Positions 15,824 to 24,708 are shown, counted from the stretch's first letter. The stretch: DNA of 64,000 bases from G965216905 sp965216905 (GCA_965216905.1 OZ244213.1:1054001-1118000); one strand, 5' to 3'. Notes: generated from the sequence alone by a model not told the origin. Translations and numbers: made by a program.

Positions 15824-16099
15824 ATGGTCCGAGTGGGGTCGGTGACCGAAACCGGGCGGCGATTGCAGACGGCGGGACGGGACCTGTCCGAGTCGATGGC
15901 CGCCGCCTGCCCGGCGCTGCGGGCCGGGGCAGCCGGGTGCGGGACACCGGCGGGGCCGGCCCTGGCCGAACTGATTGCCCTGCTCGAGGGGTTCTGTTCG
16001 GAGCTGGCGGCCGGGATCGTCGCCGCCGGTGACGCCACCCTGGCAGCGGCCGACACCTACCAGGTGGTGGACGCCACCGTGATGGGAGACGACGGGTGA
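15824..16099 (+). CDS. small ESX-like partner protein
   Basis: 91 residues from ATG 15824 (ATG 15812 is also possible). Predicted helical hairpin: SVTETGRRLQTAGRDLSESM, a short turn with Gly and Pro, then ALAELIALLEGFCSELAAGI and DATLAAADTYQVVDATV. The composition and the downstream coupling (GTGA overlap) to a WXG-type gene mark it as the small partner of an ESX pair. A deleted copy sits at 10949. Confidence 0.6.
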   Translation: MVRVGSVTETGRRLQTAGRDLSESMAAACPALRAGAAGCGTPAGPALAELIALLEGFCSELAAGIVAAGDATLAAADTYQVVDATVMGDDG

Positions 16100-16728
16100 C
16101 CCTGGCCCACACCACCGTGACCGACGACGCCGACGCCCTCCGGGCGGCGGGAGCGGCCATGACCGGCCTGGCCGGAGCCGTCGACCGCACCGTGGTCGGG
16201 ATCACCACCGCCTTCGCCACCGACGACATCTGGACCGGAACCGCCGCCACCACCCGCCAACAACTCCTGGAAGCCACCATCGGCGTGCTGCACCGGGTCG
16301 GGGACGTCACCAACCACATCGCCACCGCCGCCCACACCCTCGCCGAGGCCATCGAACACAGCCGCTCCACCATCGGCCTCCTCCAAGCCTCGGTGCCGCC
16401 ACCCCCACAACCACCCCAACCCCCACCCACCGCAGCCGATCTCGACACCATCACCGCCTACCAGACCGAACGCTCCGTCTACGACTACCGGCTCGACCAA
16501 CACCACACCCAGATCCGCCGCCTCCAGAACCGCGTCGACACCACCCAACAACACATCGACACCCAGCGACGCCGCTTCGCCGACACCTGCCACCAAGCCG
16601 CCACCCACCTGATCACCAACCCCACCGGACCCCACTGGAACTGGGACCGCAACCTCATCGCCACCGCCCACGTCAACCACGACAACCCATCGACGGCGCC
16701 GATTCACCCCGATACCGATCGAGGCTGA
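16096..16728 (+). CDS. WXG-type ESX protein
   Basis: 210 residues from GTG 16096. The first hairpin has the W-x-G turn (TDDIWTGTAATTRQQLLEAT). A Pro-rich hinge (VPPPPQPPQPPP) and a second coiled-coil hairpin (YDYRLDQHHTQIRRLQNRVD) follow. The C-terminus runs into the remnant gene at 16709 and ends in low-complexity sequence, so an original effector domain may have been lost. It is encoded with its small partner, probably for export by the ESX core at 24 kb. Confidence 0.6.
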   Translation: MTLAHTTVTDDADALRAAGAAMTGLAGAVDRTVVGITTAFATDDIWTGTAATTRQQLLEATIGVLHRVGDVTNHIATAAHTLAEAIEHSRSTIGLLQASVPPPPQPPQPPPTAADLDTITAYQTERSVYDYRLDQHHTQIRRLQNRVDTTQQHIDTQRRRFADTCHQAATHLITNPTGPHWNWDRNLIATAHVNHDNPSTAPIHPDTDRG

Positions 16729-17101
16729 CCAGGTCATCGAGCGCATCTCCAACGACCGCACGCCACTCTCACACTGGTTCGCCGCCACCGACCACACCCA
16801 CCAGATTCTGAATGCGATCAGCCTCATCCTCGATGTGAATCCCCATGGCGCCGCTGATGAGTACGCATGGTCGGCCGAATGGCGCGATCACCGAGCGTCG
16901 ATCGCCGCCCGGCTCCTCGGTTCTCCCGCGTGGCCCGACACCCCTGACGATCCCGAGATCGCCCGAGCCGTGGCCGACATCCTCGTCTCACGGGAACTCG
17001 TTGACGAGCCGACCGATCCATCCACCATCACCGATGCCGGCCGGCGGCTCCGCACGGTTCTCGAGTCCATCCACAGGTACTCACTCGCGAGCCACGCTTG
17101 A
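16709..17101 (+). pseudogene. 5'-truncated paralogue of the IS-interrupted gene
   Basis: An open frame without a proper start (QVIERISNDRTPLSHWFAAT, HRASIAARLLGSPAWPD, ARAVADILVSRELVDEPTD) is homologous to the C-terminal two thirds of the gene at 17163-19203. Its upstream end overlaps the WXG gene in another frame, so the N-terminus was removed by a junction near 16.7 kb. GTG 16835 could give an 88-residue product. Position after an ESX protein suggests an immunity family. Confidence 0.5.
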
Positions 17102-17631
17102 TCCCACGCCCCTCGACATCCGGTGGGCCCACGCTCGATCTCCACCCACCACAGGAGAATCGATGGAAGATCCACACCTCGAACTGATCAGACGATCAGC
17201 GGTCCTCGGGCTCCTTCAGCACGACGATCGACTGATTCACACTTGGCTGGACCAAGAACCCCTTCATCGACCTCGAAGAGCCCAGACGAACCTCTGCCCG
17301 GACCAAACGAGAAGGCCTGGCCGTGATCGAGTTCATGCTCGACACGGATCTGATCCTGGTCGGCGCCGTGTCGGCCTCCGGCTTCAAACCACATCCGCCC
17401 GCAGCCACCCACCACATCATCGAACGCATCGAACAGAGTGACGACGAGTTTGCCGACTGGTTTCACACGACCCGTAAGGCACTCGCGTCGCCGTCCTCGT
17501 ACAGGCGATCTACGAACTCGGCCCACCACCGACAAACCCCAAAACGCCAGAAGTACATGCCTTCATTGACCACCGCGCCCACATCGCCGCCTCGATCCTC
17601 GGCTGCACGGCATGGCCCCACCCCCCAACCG

Positions 17632-19031
17632 GGGACTTCGCGTTTGAGCGGGGTGTGACCGGTTGGGAATCCACGACGAGTATCAGGGACTCGACGAATC
17701 TGGAGGTGTTGAAAGCCTTCGAGATCCGGGAGTCCCTGTGTCGTCTGATGCTATTGCCATGTGCGAGCTGCTGGTTGGGTTGCCCGACGTCAACGTCCTC
17801 GACGTCACTGAAGCCGATACTCATCTGCGGGTGACGGTCGAAACTAGAGGGCCACGGCCTTCCTGTCCTGACTAGGGGTCGTCGGTGGCGGTGAAGGATC
17901 GGGATACGGTCGAGCTCGTGGATCTGCCGTGTTTCGGACGGCCGGCGGTGTTGGCGTGGCGCAAGATCCGGTGGGCATGTCAGCTCGGGTGTGGGTCGTT
18001 CACCGAGCAGGCACCGGCGATCGCTTCCGCCCGGTTGAAGTTGACGGATCGGGCGGGACGGTGGGCGACGGTGCAGGTGGGACGGTATGGCCGGTCGGTG
18101 AGTGAGGTCGCCAAGGATCTGGGCTGTGGCTGGCATCCGGTGATGGATGCCGTTGCGGCCTACGGCCAAGCCCTGGTCGACGACCCCGGCCGGTTCGGAG
18201 ACGTCACCGCGTTGGGTCTGGATGAGACGCTGCGGTGCCGGCTGGGTGCGTGGCGTCGCCAACACTGGACCACCCAGATCGTCGACGTCGAAGCCGGTCA
18301 GCTGCTCGATGTCGTGAGCGGTCGCACCGCCACTGGCCCCATCAAGTGGCTGGAAGATCGGCCCGTCGAGTGGCGCAAGCAGGTCCGGTGGGCGACGTTG
18401 GATCTCTCCGGCCCCTACCGGAAAGTGTTCAACACCATGCTGTCTGACGCCGTCCAGGTGGCCGACCCGTTCCACTTGGTCAGGCTGGCCAATTCGAAAC
18501 TCGACGAGTGCCGCCGGCGAACCCAGAACGAGACGCTCGGACACCGCGGCCGCAAGGACGACCCGTTGTATCGGGCCCGGCGGCTGCTCACCAAGGTCCA
18601 CGAGCGTCTCGACGAGGCCGGAGACAAGAAACTGACCGGGCTGCTCGAGGCTGGAGACCCGAAGGGTGAGGTACGGATGACTTGGCATGCCAAGGAGACC
18701 ATCCGATCGATCTACGCCATCGACGATCCCGGACTGGCACATGAGTTCGTTGGGGAACTCATCGACGACCTCACCGACCCGTCGATGCCCATCGAGGTCC
18801 GATCCCTCGGACGCACCATCCGCAGGTGGCGACACCAGATCGTCGCCTGGCATCGAGTCCGCGTGTCGAACGGCCCCACCGAAGCCATCAACAACCTCGT
18901 GAAACGTGTCAAGCGGGTGGCGTTCGGAATCACCAACTTCCGGAACTACCGGATCCGAGCACTGCTCTACGCCGGAAGACCCAACTGGGACCTACTCGCC
19001 ACCATCACACCCCGCTAGATCGCGAAGTGCC
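17632..19031 (+). mobile_element. ISL3-family insertion sequence, 1400 bp
   Basis: Ends form an imperfect 27-bp inverted repeat (23 of 27 match): left GGGACTTCGCG...AGCGGGGTGTGA, right complement GGCACTTCGCG...AGCGGGGTGTGA. CCCAACCG is repeated directly at 17624-17631 and 19032-19039, the 8-bp target duplication expected of ISL3. One transposase gene lies inside in the same direction, but with an internal stop. Confidence 0.85.
17759..19018 (+). pseudogene. ISL3-family transposase with in-frame TAG
   Basis: The frame opens at ATG 17759 (MCELLVGLPDVNVLDVTEAD), meets TAG at 17873-17875 just after SCPD where a zinc-ribbon Cys is expected, and resumes in the same frame at AVKDRDTVELVDLPC. The rest is a full ISL3 DDE transposase: LGLDETLR, WATLDLSGPYRKVF, DPFHLVRLANSKLD, and the C-terminal SNGPTEAINNLVKRVKRVAF. 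GTG 17885 could give a 377-residue protein without the N-terminal zinc finger. Transposition is probably lost unless the stop is an assembly error. Confidence 0.8.
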
Positions 19032-19172
19032 CCCAACCGACTCCAACACCGCCATCCTCCACCCACTCATCGCAAGCGCCCTCGTCGACGCCGGAATGAT
19101 CACCGACCCCACCGACCAGACCTCGCTCACCGACGACGGACACAAACACCGTGACCTCCTCGACGACCTCCA

Positions 19173-19388
19173 CCGCTTCTCCCGACACACCCCGAAACAG
19201 TGACCCTCCCACCCGACGCGTGGACGCCCACCGAACCCAAACCAACGGCGGGAGCCCGCCCGGTCATCCGATCGGATTGATCCAGGTGACCTCACCGAAT
19301 CGGGCGAAATCGCCGTCGGTGGACGCCACCGCCACACCGTGATCGATCGCAAGCGCCGCCAGCGCGGCGTCGGTCACCAGCGGCCCCC
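19173..19388. repeat. 216-bp segment shared with 11095-11310
   Basis: See 11095-11310. The match ends exactly at 19388, where unrelated DNA (dioxygenase/HD genes) begins, marking a recombination junction. Confidence 0.75.
19264..19388 (-). pseudogene. C-terminal fragment of vapC
   Basis: The minus strand encodes the same last 40 residues as the VapC at 11186-11611 (LAALAIDHGVAVASTDGDF, EVTWINPIG, stop at 19264). The rest of the gene and its antitoxin are missing because the duplication breaks at 19388. Not functional. Confidence 0.75.
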
Positions 19389-19568
19389 CGGAAATCGTGG
19401 CTCGCCCGCGGCGCCAACCGCGTGGGCGAACTCATCAACTACGCCCCGCCGATCGGCGAGTTTCGCGCCCGCAGCCTTGCGCTCTACGACGAAGATCGCT
19501 TGGCTCAGGCCAGGTTCCCAATGAAGGGGCACGACGAACGCCAAGGGGTTCTACGCGGAGGCACGCTG
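19389..19568 (+). pseudogene. C-terminal fragment of an oxygenase-like gene
   Basis: The frame starts directly at the repeat junction without a start codon: KSWLARGANRVGELINYAPP, then IGEFRARSLALYDEDRLAQA. It resembles the end of genes that precede this HD family elsewhere, often phytanoyl-CoA-dioxygenase-like, but that is a recollection. It runs in frame into the HD gene, so an upstream GTG (19422) could make an artificial extension. Confidence 0.35.
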
Positions 19569-20186
19569 ATGGAGAAGGTCAGCTTCAAACAGATGAAGGA
19601 CGGCACGAAGGAAGAGTACGAATTCCTCACCGCCCACGAGATCGACCACACGAAACACACCGCCGACCGGCTGCTCACCGCCCTCGTCGACCTCGACAAG
19701 AGCCTGTCCGGCTACCAGATCACCCGGCTCGGCCATTCGGTCCAGTCCGCCACCCGCGCCTGGCGCGACGGGGCGGACATCGACTGGGTGGTCTCCGCCC
19801 TTCTCCACGACATCGGCGACCTCTACGCCCCCTACAACCACGACGAATACGCGGCGACGATCCTGAAACCCTTCGTCCGCGAACAATGCTCCTGGTGCGT
19901 CCAGACCCACGGCGACTTCCAGATGCTCTACTACGGCCACCACCTCGACGGCTTCGACCAGCACAAGCGCGACCGCCACCGGGGCCACCCCTATTTCGAC
20001 GACTGCGCCGAGTTCTGCGAGCGCTGGGACCAGGCGTCATTCGACCCGGACTACGAGAACCTGCCGCTCGACTTCTTCGCCCCCATGGTGCGCGAGGTCT
20101 TCGCCCGCAAGCCTTGTGACCCCAACGTCATCCGCAAGGGCGAGCGGGTGGCACTGACGGATGCCAAGGTCGCTGCTACACGCTGA
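19569..20186 (+). CDS. HD-domain phosphohydrolase-like protein
   Basis: 205 residues from ATG 19569, preceded by GCGGAGGC. The metal-binding HD motif is SALLHDIGDLYAPYNH, with further His residues in HTKHTADRL and YGHHLDGFD, as in small HD proteins related to the PhnZ/inositol-oxygenase type. Those use a di-iron centre for oxidative cleavage or phosphohydrolysis; the substrate here is unknown. The sequence looks intact and well conserved in style, unlike the debris around it. It was probably brought in with the fragment upstream. Confidence 0.7.
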   Translation: MEKVSFKQMKDGTKEEYEFLTAHEIDHTKHTADRLLTALVDLDKSLSGYQITRLGHSVQSATRAWRDGADIDWVVSALLHDIGDLYAPYNHDEYAATILKPFVREQCSWCVQTHGDFQMLYYGHHLDGFDQHKRDRHRGHPYFDDCAEFCERWDQASFDPDYENLPLDFFAPMVREVFARKPCDPNVIRKGERVALTDAKVAATR

Positions 20187-20461
20187 CCCCTGCCCGCCCG
20201 GCGCCTGGCCCGCGCCCAACTCCGGCGACGTCCACGTGATGCGGGAAGTCATCGGCCGCCTCAACATCGGAACCCGAGGCCACGGCGGTCTCTGCTGACG
20301 AGATCGCCTACCGCGTCCAGAGCTTGCGCGACGGACGACAGGAATCCGAGCCGACGCCGCCATCGACCGGTTCGTCAGGTCGGCATTTGCACACCGAATC
20401 CTGACCTCGACCACAGGGGCGGTGCCGAGGATCAGCCACCCCAACGACTCGGTTGGACGTC
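20187..20461. other. gene-poor stretch upstream of module C
   Basis: About 275 bp with only short open frames on both strands; one plus-strand frame reads ADEIAYRVQSLRDGRQE before stopping. I see no recognised gene, RNA or repeat. The promoter of module C lies at its right edge. Confidence 0.4.
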
Positions 20462-20490
20462 TTGTATCGTTGATGATTGCCCGGTATCGT
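20462..20490 (+). promoter_or_regulatory. promoter of module C
   Basis: TTGTAT (20462-20467), 17-bp spacer, TATCGT (20485-20490). The lipoprotein ATG lies 55 bases downstream behind a strong ribosome site (AGAGGGGG). The -10 hexamer is the same as for dnaK and the effector operon. Confidence 0.5.
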
Positions 20491-20544
20491 CGACAGGGTA
20501 GGGCTTTGCGCCGGTAGGCTCTGGGACTCACAGAGGGGGTTGGG

Positions 20545-21168
20545 ATGACCGCATTCCGACGCTTGGGGATCACAACCACACTGTTTCTGTCGCTGGTGGC
20601 GTGCACACCGGAGGCCACCACCGTCGACTCGACGTCGCCGGTCGAGATCCCGCCGACGACTCAGACGCCGGCCGAAACCACCACCACCGTGCCGGACACC
20701 ACCACCACAACCGCGGCTCCGACCACGACCGCGGTCGCAGAAGCCGAGATCCCGCTTCCCGACACCTCCGGCGACGACTGGTTCAGGATCATGTCCGAGC
20801 TCGAGAACTTTGCTGGGTGGCTCTTCGAGAACCCGCGCACGGATCTCGTCAATTACTTCGTCCACCCCGGTTCCGAGGCCGAGGAGAACTTCGCACCAAC
20901 TATTCAAGAGCGAGCCGAGAACCAGTGGCGGACCTTGCCTGGAGGCCGTGCTGTGCCCGTGGAGGTTGCTCCACAGTCCGTAGAGCCAGATCGAGTCCGA
21001 CTTCTCTACGTCTACGACTTTGCCGGAGCGACAGTTGTGGATCGCGATGGAAACATCGTCGAGGAGGTTCCAGGAACGCCCCGCCAAGCATTGATCGTGA
21101 CCCTCGCCAAGGGAGACGACGACCGCTGGCGACTTCGGCAATCCGAACTTCTGGGAGACCTCGAGTGA
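20545..21168 (+). CDS. lipoprotein of module C
   Basis: 207 residues. Signal peptide with lipobox SLVACT (lipidated Cys near residue 20), then a Thr/Ala/Pro-rich linker of about 45 residues, then a 135-residue domain (DDWFRIMSELENFAGWLFEN ... DRWRLRQSELLGDLE). Same architecture and same coupling as modules A and B, but sequence similarity is limited to the layout. Anchored outside the cell. It is followed at a GTGA overlap by the secreted partner. Confidence 0.75.
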   Translation: MTAFRRLGITTTLFLSLVACTPEATTVDSTSPVEIPPTTQTPAETTTTVPDTTTTTAAPTTTAVAEAEIPLPDTSGDDWFRIMSELENFAGWLFENPRTDLVNYFVHPGSEAEENFAPTIQERAENQWRTLPGGRAVPVEVAPQSVEPDRVRLLYVYDFAGATVVDRDGNIVEEVPGTPRQALIVTLAKGDDDRWRLRQSELLGDLE

Positions 21169-22268
21169 GGCGATCAATGGCCACCAGGTGCATCGCTCTT
21201 GCGATTCCCTTTTCAGCACTTCTCCTCTTCAACCTGCCGGCCTCGGCCGAACCGGGTTCGGCTGAAGCCCTGCCGCCGACTGCGTCGGCGGGGGTGACGT
21301 CGTGGTTGAGTCCGTTTCATGTGGGTGCGGGGTTGGTGATGGACGCCGAGGGTCGGAGCCGGGGTGGCCCTCCACCGGGTCAGATCTGCTCGGACGCCTT
21401 GCAGGCCGCCATCGACGACCTCGAGCTCGAGGACGGTGTCGAACCCGGTGACGACCTCCTCTCGGCGCTGCTCCTCACCCTTCCCGAGCTGTGCCGCACC
21501 CGCTCCGCCATCCGGATCACACCTCCCCTGATCCTCGACGACACCTGCGACCCCGGTCACGTCTGGGGGATCCGGGGAACCGTCCGCTGGACCCCCGGCA
21601 ACCCCTTCGACCCGCCTGGCAAGTTCACCTGGGAAGGCAACTCGATCATGCCCGCCGTCAACGAAGTGGCCTTCAACACCTGCCTGGAGATCTTCGACCC
21701 CGACACCGACATCGCCGGAGTGGAAGAGGCTGTCCCCACCCCCGCCTTCCAGAAATCACCCGAGGTCACCGGACTCACCGGACTGGAGACCTGGCTGTGG
21801 CTGGACCTGACCGACCCCACCACCCACACCGTCACCGCCGCCGACACCACCAGCCGAATCGAGAACCTCCCACTCCTCATCACCGCCACCGCCTGGATCG
21901 ACCGGTTCATGTGGGACCTCGACGGCGACGGCACCTGGGACCAGGAGGTCGACGTCCCCGACATCGCCTGGCACCGGCCCCCACCCCACCAGACCTTCGT
22001 CGACACCGGCGGCGACAACTCCGACGAAGGAGCCGCCGCTCACTACACCTACCTGCGCAAAGGCCTCTACGACGTCACCATCGGCGTCACCTGGCGCGGC
22101 GTCTACACCGTCACCAGCAGCGACCCCAGCGTCCAAGTCGGCGGCACCTACCCCTACACCCCGGTCACCCGCACCGAAACCTACCCCTACCGAGTCTGCG
22201 AACTCGTCGGCGTCCTCACCAGCAGCCACCAACGACCCAACGGCGACAACTCCTGCCCCACCCCCTGA
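21165..22268 (+). CDS. secreted protein of module C
   Basis: 367 residues from GTG 21165; the signal peptide has a basic n-region (VRRSMATR) and ends ASAEPGSAEA. The mature part shares with modules A and B the series GLTGLETWLWLDLTDP, TAWIDRFMWDLDGDGTWDQE, YTYLRKGLYDVTIGVTWRG and ELVGVLTS. The DxDGDGxxD stretch may bind calcium, and the strand pattern recalls PKD-like folds. The C-terminal half is unusually rich in ACC/CCC codons. Likely exported; function unknown. Confidence 0.75.
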   Translation: MRRSMATRCIALAIPFSALLLFNLPASAEPGSAEALPPTASAGVTSWLSPFHVGAGLVMDAEGRSRGGPPPGQICSDALQAAIDDLELEDGVEPGDDLLSALLLTLPELCRTRSAIRITPPLILDDTCDPGHVWGIRGTVRWTPGNPFDPPGKFTWEGNSIMPAVNEVAFNTCLEIFDPDTDIAGVEEAVPTPAFQKSPEVTGLTGLETWLWLDLTDPTTHTVTAADTTSRIENLPLLITATAWIDRFMWDLDGDGTWDQEVDVPDIAWHRPPPHQTFVDTGGDNSDEGAAAHYTYLRKGLYDVTIGVTWRGVYTVTSSDPSVQVGGTYPYTPVTRTETYPYRVCELVGVLTSSHQRPNGDNSCPTP

Positions 22269-22280
22269 CCCGACCGAGAA

Positions 22281-23684
22281 TCAACCGGGTGGGGGGACGA
22301 GACCCAGGGCGATGTCGAGGGCCGTGTCGTTGCCGGCGAAGTAGCCCTCCGAATTGAGGAGCACCTCGGCGGCCGGGTGAATCGTGGTCCGGTCGTCATC
22401 GGGGCCACCCATCTCCCAGTACCGGCCCGAGATTCTGGGAGTGAGACCCGAGTACGGGAGCCGAAGGGGACGAGTGTCCCCATAACCGTTGGGGCTTCCG
22501 CCCATCCCTTCACCCACGAACAGCGCGTCCGTCCGGACGTCCACCAACGTGGCGAAGTTGGCCGCCGCCGAGAAGGTCTGACGGCCGGTGACCATCACCA
22601 GCAAACCGTCCGACTCCGCTTCCCATTCGACCAAGAAGTCCAGCAGCGGTCGGAACGTGGTGTTGTCGCCTCCCGGGTTGCGCCGCATGTCGACGACCAC
22701 TCGCTCGACCGGCTCTCGGCCCACCACCTCCTCCAGCTGGTCGGCGAGCGCTCCAATCGACGTGCTCTCGCCGGTCACAGAACTGTGAGATACCGACGCC
22801 ACCCGGTTGTACTGAACGTAGACCGCCGCGTCCTCGGGCAGATATGTCCACCAGAACTCCTCGTCTGCGCGGTCTCCGGCCAGCATCCCCGGGGTGGGCG
22901 GAAGGGCCACGGTCGACGACGCCCACTCTCTCCACTCGTGCGGGCCCAACACCGGCGGGTCGACGCCGACCGATTCACCGTCGGCCGTCTCCAACTCGAA
23001 GCTCGGCGACTCGACGTCCGCAACGATCCCGATCCCGGCCAGCAGGTCGGCGTTGACCGCATAGAGCGGCGCCAGATTGCGAATGGTCTGGCGGTTGTCA
23101 TACGGGACGTACGGGGTCACGGCATCGATGACTTCATCGATCGGCTGACCCCCGACCGAGACCACCCGGCTCCCCACCAGGTCCGGTTCGGCGGCTTCGA
23201 CCACGAACCATCCGTCCTCGAAGCCATACATGCGGATCTGGTACATCCGGTACTCGAGTGGAACCGATGCGGGCGAGAGCGCCGTGTGGCCATCGATCTG
23301 GGCGACCAGTCGCATCACCTCCAACTCGATCTGGCGGTCCTCCAGTTCGGGGACTCGGCGGATGACGTCGTCCACATCCGCGTTCCACGCTGCTTCGGGG
23401 ACCCGCCAGAACGGATTCGGATGCATCCGCGGAATGCGCTCGCGAAGGAGCTCCAGGTCGGACACCCATCCCTCGTTGCGGGCCGGGTCCGCCTGCTCGA
23501 CGATCGTCGTCGTGGTCGTCGGGATCGGCGCCACCGTGCTGGCGACGGGTTGGTCTGCCGTGGTCGAGGAGGACACCGCCGTCGAGCCGGTCGAGCACGC
23601 GCTGAGGATGAACAGACATCCCCACACCGCCAACCGCCACACGGGCCGAACCCGAGACGGGCTGAGACACAAATGGAAACGCAT
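22281..23684 (-). CDS. lipoprotein with S41-peptidase-like domain
   Basis: 467 residues from ATG 23684. Lipobox LSACST after the signal peptide, then a Thr-rich linker. DLELLRERIPRMHPNPFW and the following helices resemble the N-terminal helical domain of S41 proteins; VVSVGGQPIDEVI is PDZ-like; VERVVVDMRRNPGGD followed by MVTGRQTFSAAANFATL matches the S41 core with a candidate catalytic Ser in TFSAA. It would act outside the membrane on proteins or peptides. Full length for the family, monocistronic, convergent with module C. Confidence 0.7.
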   Translation of the reverse strand: MRFHLCLSPSRVRPVWRLAVWGCLFILSACSTGSTAVSSSTTADQPVASTVAPIPTTTTTIVEQADPARNEGWVSDLELLRERIPRMHPNPFWRVPEAAWNADVDDVIRRVPELEDRQIELEVMRLVAQIDGHTALSPASVPLEYRMYQIRMYGFEDGWFVVEAAEPDLVGSRVVSVGGQPIDEVIDAVTPYVPYDNRQTIRNLAPLYAVNADLLAGIGIVADVESPSFELETADGESVGVDPPVLGPHEWREWASSTVALPPTPGMLAGDRADEEFWWTYLPEDAAVYVQYNRVASVSHSSVTGESTSIGALADQLEEVVGREPVERVVVDMRRNPGGDNTTFRPLLDFLVEWEAESDGLLVMVTGRQTFSAAANFATLVDVRTDALFVGEGMGGSPNGYGDTRPLRLPYSGLTPRISGRYWEMGGPDDDRTTIHPAAEVLLNSEGYFAGNDTALDIALGLVPPPG

Positions 23685-23710
23685 GGTCGACAAACTATCA
23701 CGGATTCGTG

Positions 23711-24256
23711 CTAGTTGCCCGTCTCCTGGGCGCTTCGGTCGGGAGTCCGGCGGAGATCGGCGAGTGCCGCCTCGGCCGCCATCCCCAGATCCCGCAGACC
23801 GTGGCGAAGGGTCTCCTCGTCGGAATCGAGGTTGGCCAAGAGGCGCTGCATTCCCAGGTCGAAGTGTTCCCGGGCAGCGACGAAGGCGCGGTGACCGTCC
23901 TCGTTCAGGGTCACCAGATACGAGCGGCCATCATCGGGATTCGGTCTCCGGTCCAGGTGATCGCGCGCCTCCAGTATCCGAAGGTGGTCGAGCATGGTGG
24001 TCACCGGGAAACCAAGCCGGGCGGCCAGCTCGGTGGGCGAGGCTCGGCCGAGATCGTCGATCAGGCTGTAGACGGCGTACTCCACCGCGGTGACGTCGGC
24101 ATCCTGCATCGCCTCGGCCAGCAACGCCCGGGTTCGCTGCGAGGCGGCGAACAACTCGAACAGGACGGACAAACCCGACCACGACCCCGCCCCACCGGTG
24201 GGGCCGGTGGCCCTCTCCTCGGAAGGGCCACGGGCCGTCACGGTTGAATCATCCAT
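23711..24256 (-). CDS. MarR-family transcriptional regulator
   Basis: 181 residues. Winged helix: VTAVEYAVYSLIDDLGRASP, then ELAARLGFPVTTMLDHLRIL (recognition helix) and the wing RRPNPDDGRSYLVTLNEDGH. Long N-terminal extension of low complexity. It is divergent from the ESX operon with a 155-bp region between, so it may control that operon or itself. Ligand unknown. Confidence 0.85.
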   Translation of the reverse strand: MDDSTVTARGPSEERATGPTGGAGSWSGLSVLFELFAASQRTRALLAEAMQDADVTAVEYAVYSLIDDLGRASPTELAARLGFPVTTMLDHLRILEARDHLDRRPNPDDGRSYLVTLNEDGHRAFVAAREHFDLGMQRLLANLDSDEETLRHGLRDLGMAAEAALADLRRTPDRSAQETGN

Positions 24257-24343
24257 GGCATCGAGTCATTGTCTCACGCTCCGCTTCTGCTCAGGAGCCA
24301 GCCACCGACACCCATCAACGTCCATCGACATCAGAAAAACGAG

Positions 24344-24372
24344 TTGCAAGACGTTTGACGATAGTTTACGAT
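24344..24372 (+). promoter_or_regulatory. promoter of the ESX core operon
   Basis: TTGCAA (24344-24349), 17-bp spacer, TACGAT (24367-24372), about 40 bases before the first ATG with an AAAGGAG ribosome site. A second possible -35, TTGACG, lies at 24355 but is badly spaced. Confidence 0.5.
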
Positions 24373-24411
24373 ACACAGCGGGAGTCACAGGCAGACAGGA
24401 AAGGAGCTCCC

Positions 24412-24708
24412 ATGTCCGGATACATCAGAGTCACGCCCGAGCAACTCCACGACACCTCGACCAAGCTCTCGGGTGGCGCCGCCAACATCGAGTCGGTCCT
24501 CAGCGACCTCAACGGTCGGGTTTCGGCCCTGGGGGGCGAATGGGCCGGACAGGCCTCAGGTCGCTTCCAAGAGCTGTATGCCCAGTGGCAACAGGGTGCC
24601 CAACAGCTGCGCGAGGCACTGGCCGGGATCAGCCAGCTCACCGGTCAGGCGGCCGTCGCCTACCAGGAGAGCGAGAACGCCATCGCCGCCAGCTTCGGCC
24701 GAGGCTGA
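24412..24708 (+). CDS. WXG100-family ESX secretion protein
   Basis: 98 residues, the standard length. Helix-turn-helix hairpin with a W-x-G variant turn: ALGGEWAGQASGRFQELYAQ. The C-terminus (AVAYQESENAIAASF) carries the Y-x-x-x-[DE] type export signal (YQESE). It leads the operon with EccC and is probably secreted as a dimer, both as substrate and as activator of the machinery. Confidence 0.92.
   Translation: MSGYIRVTPEQLHDTSTKLSGGAANIESVLSDLNGRVSALGGEWAGQASGRFQELYAQWQQGAQQLREALAGISQLTGQAAVAYQESENAIAASFGRG

Larger units (their letters stand above)
17163..19203 (+). pseudogene. immunity-like gene interrupted by an ISL3-family element
   Basis: Starts at ATG 17163 behind a good ribosome site (AGGAGA). 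Removing 17632-19031 and one 8-bp repeat restores a continuous frame (HIAASILGCTAWPHPPTDSN, then LIASALVDAGMITDPTDQT, ending HTPKQ). Two further one-base shifts lie near 17260 and 17485, so the gene was damaged beyond the insertion. The rebuilt product is about 215 residues with no signal or membrane segment. A truncated paralogue precedes it. Location behind ESX proteins suggests immunity, but no family is recognised. Confidence 0.65.
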
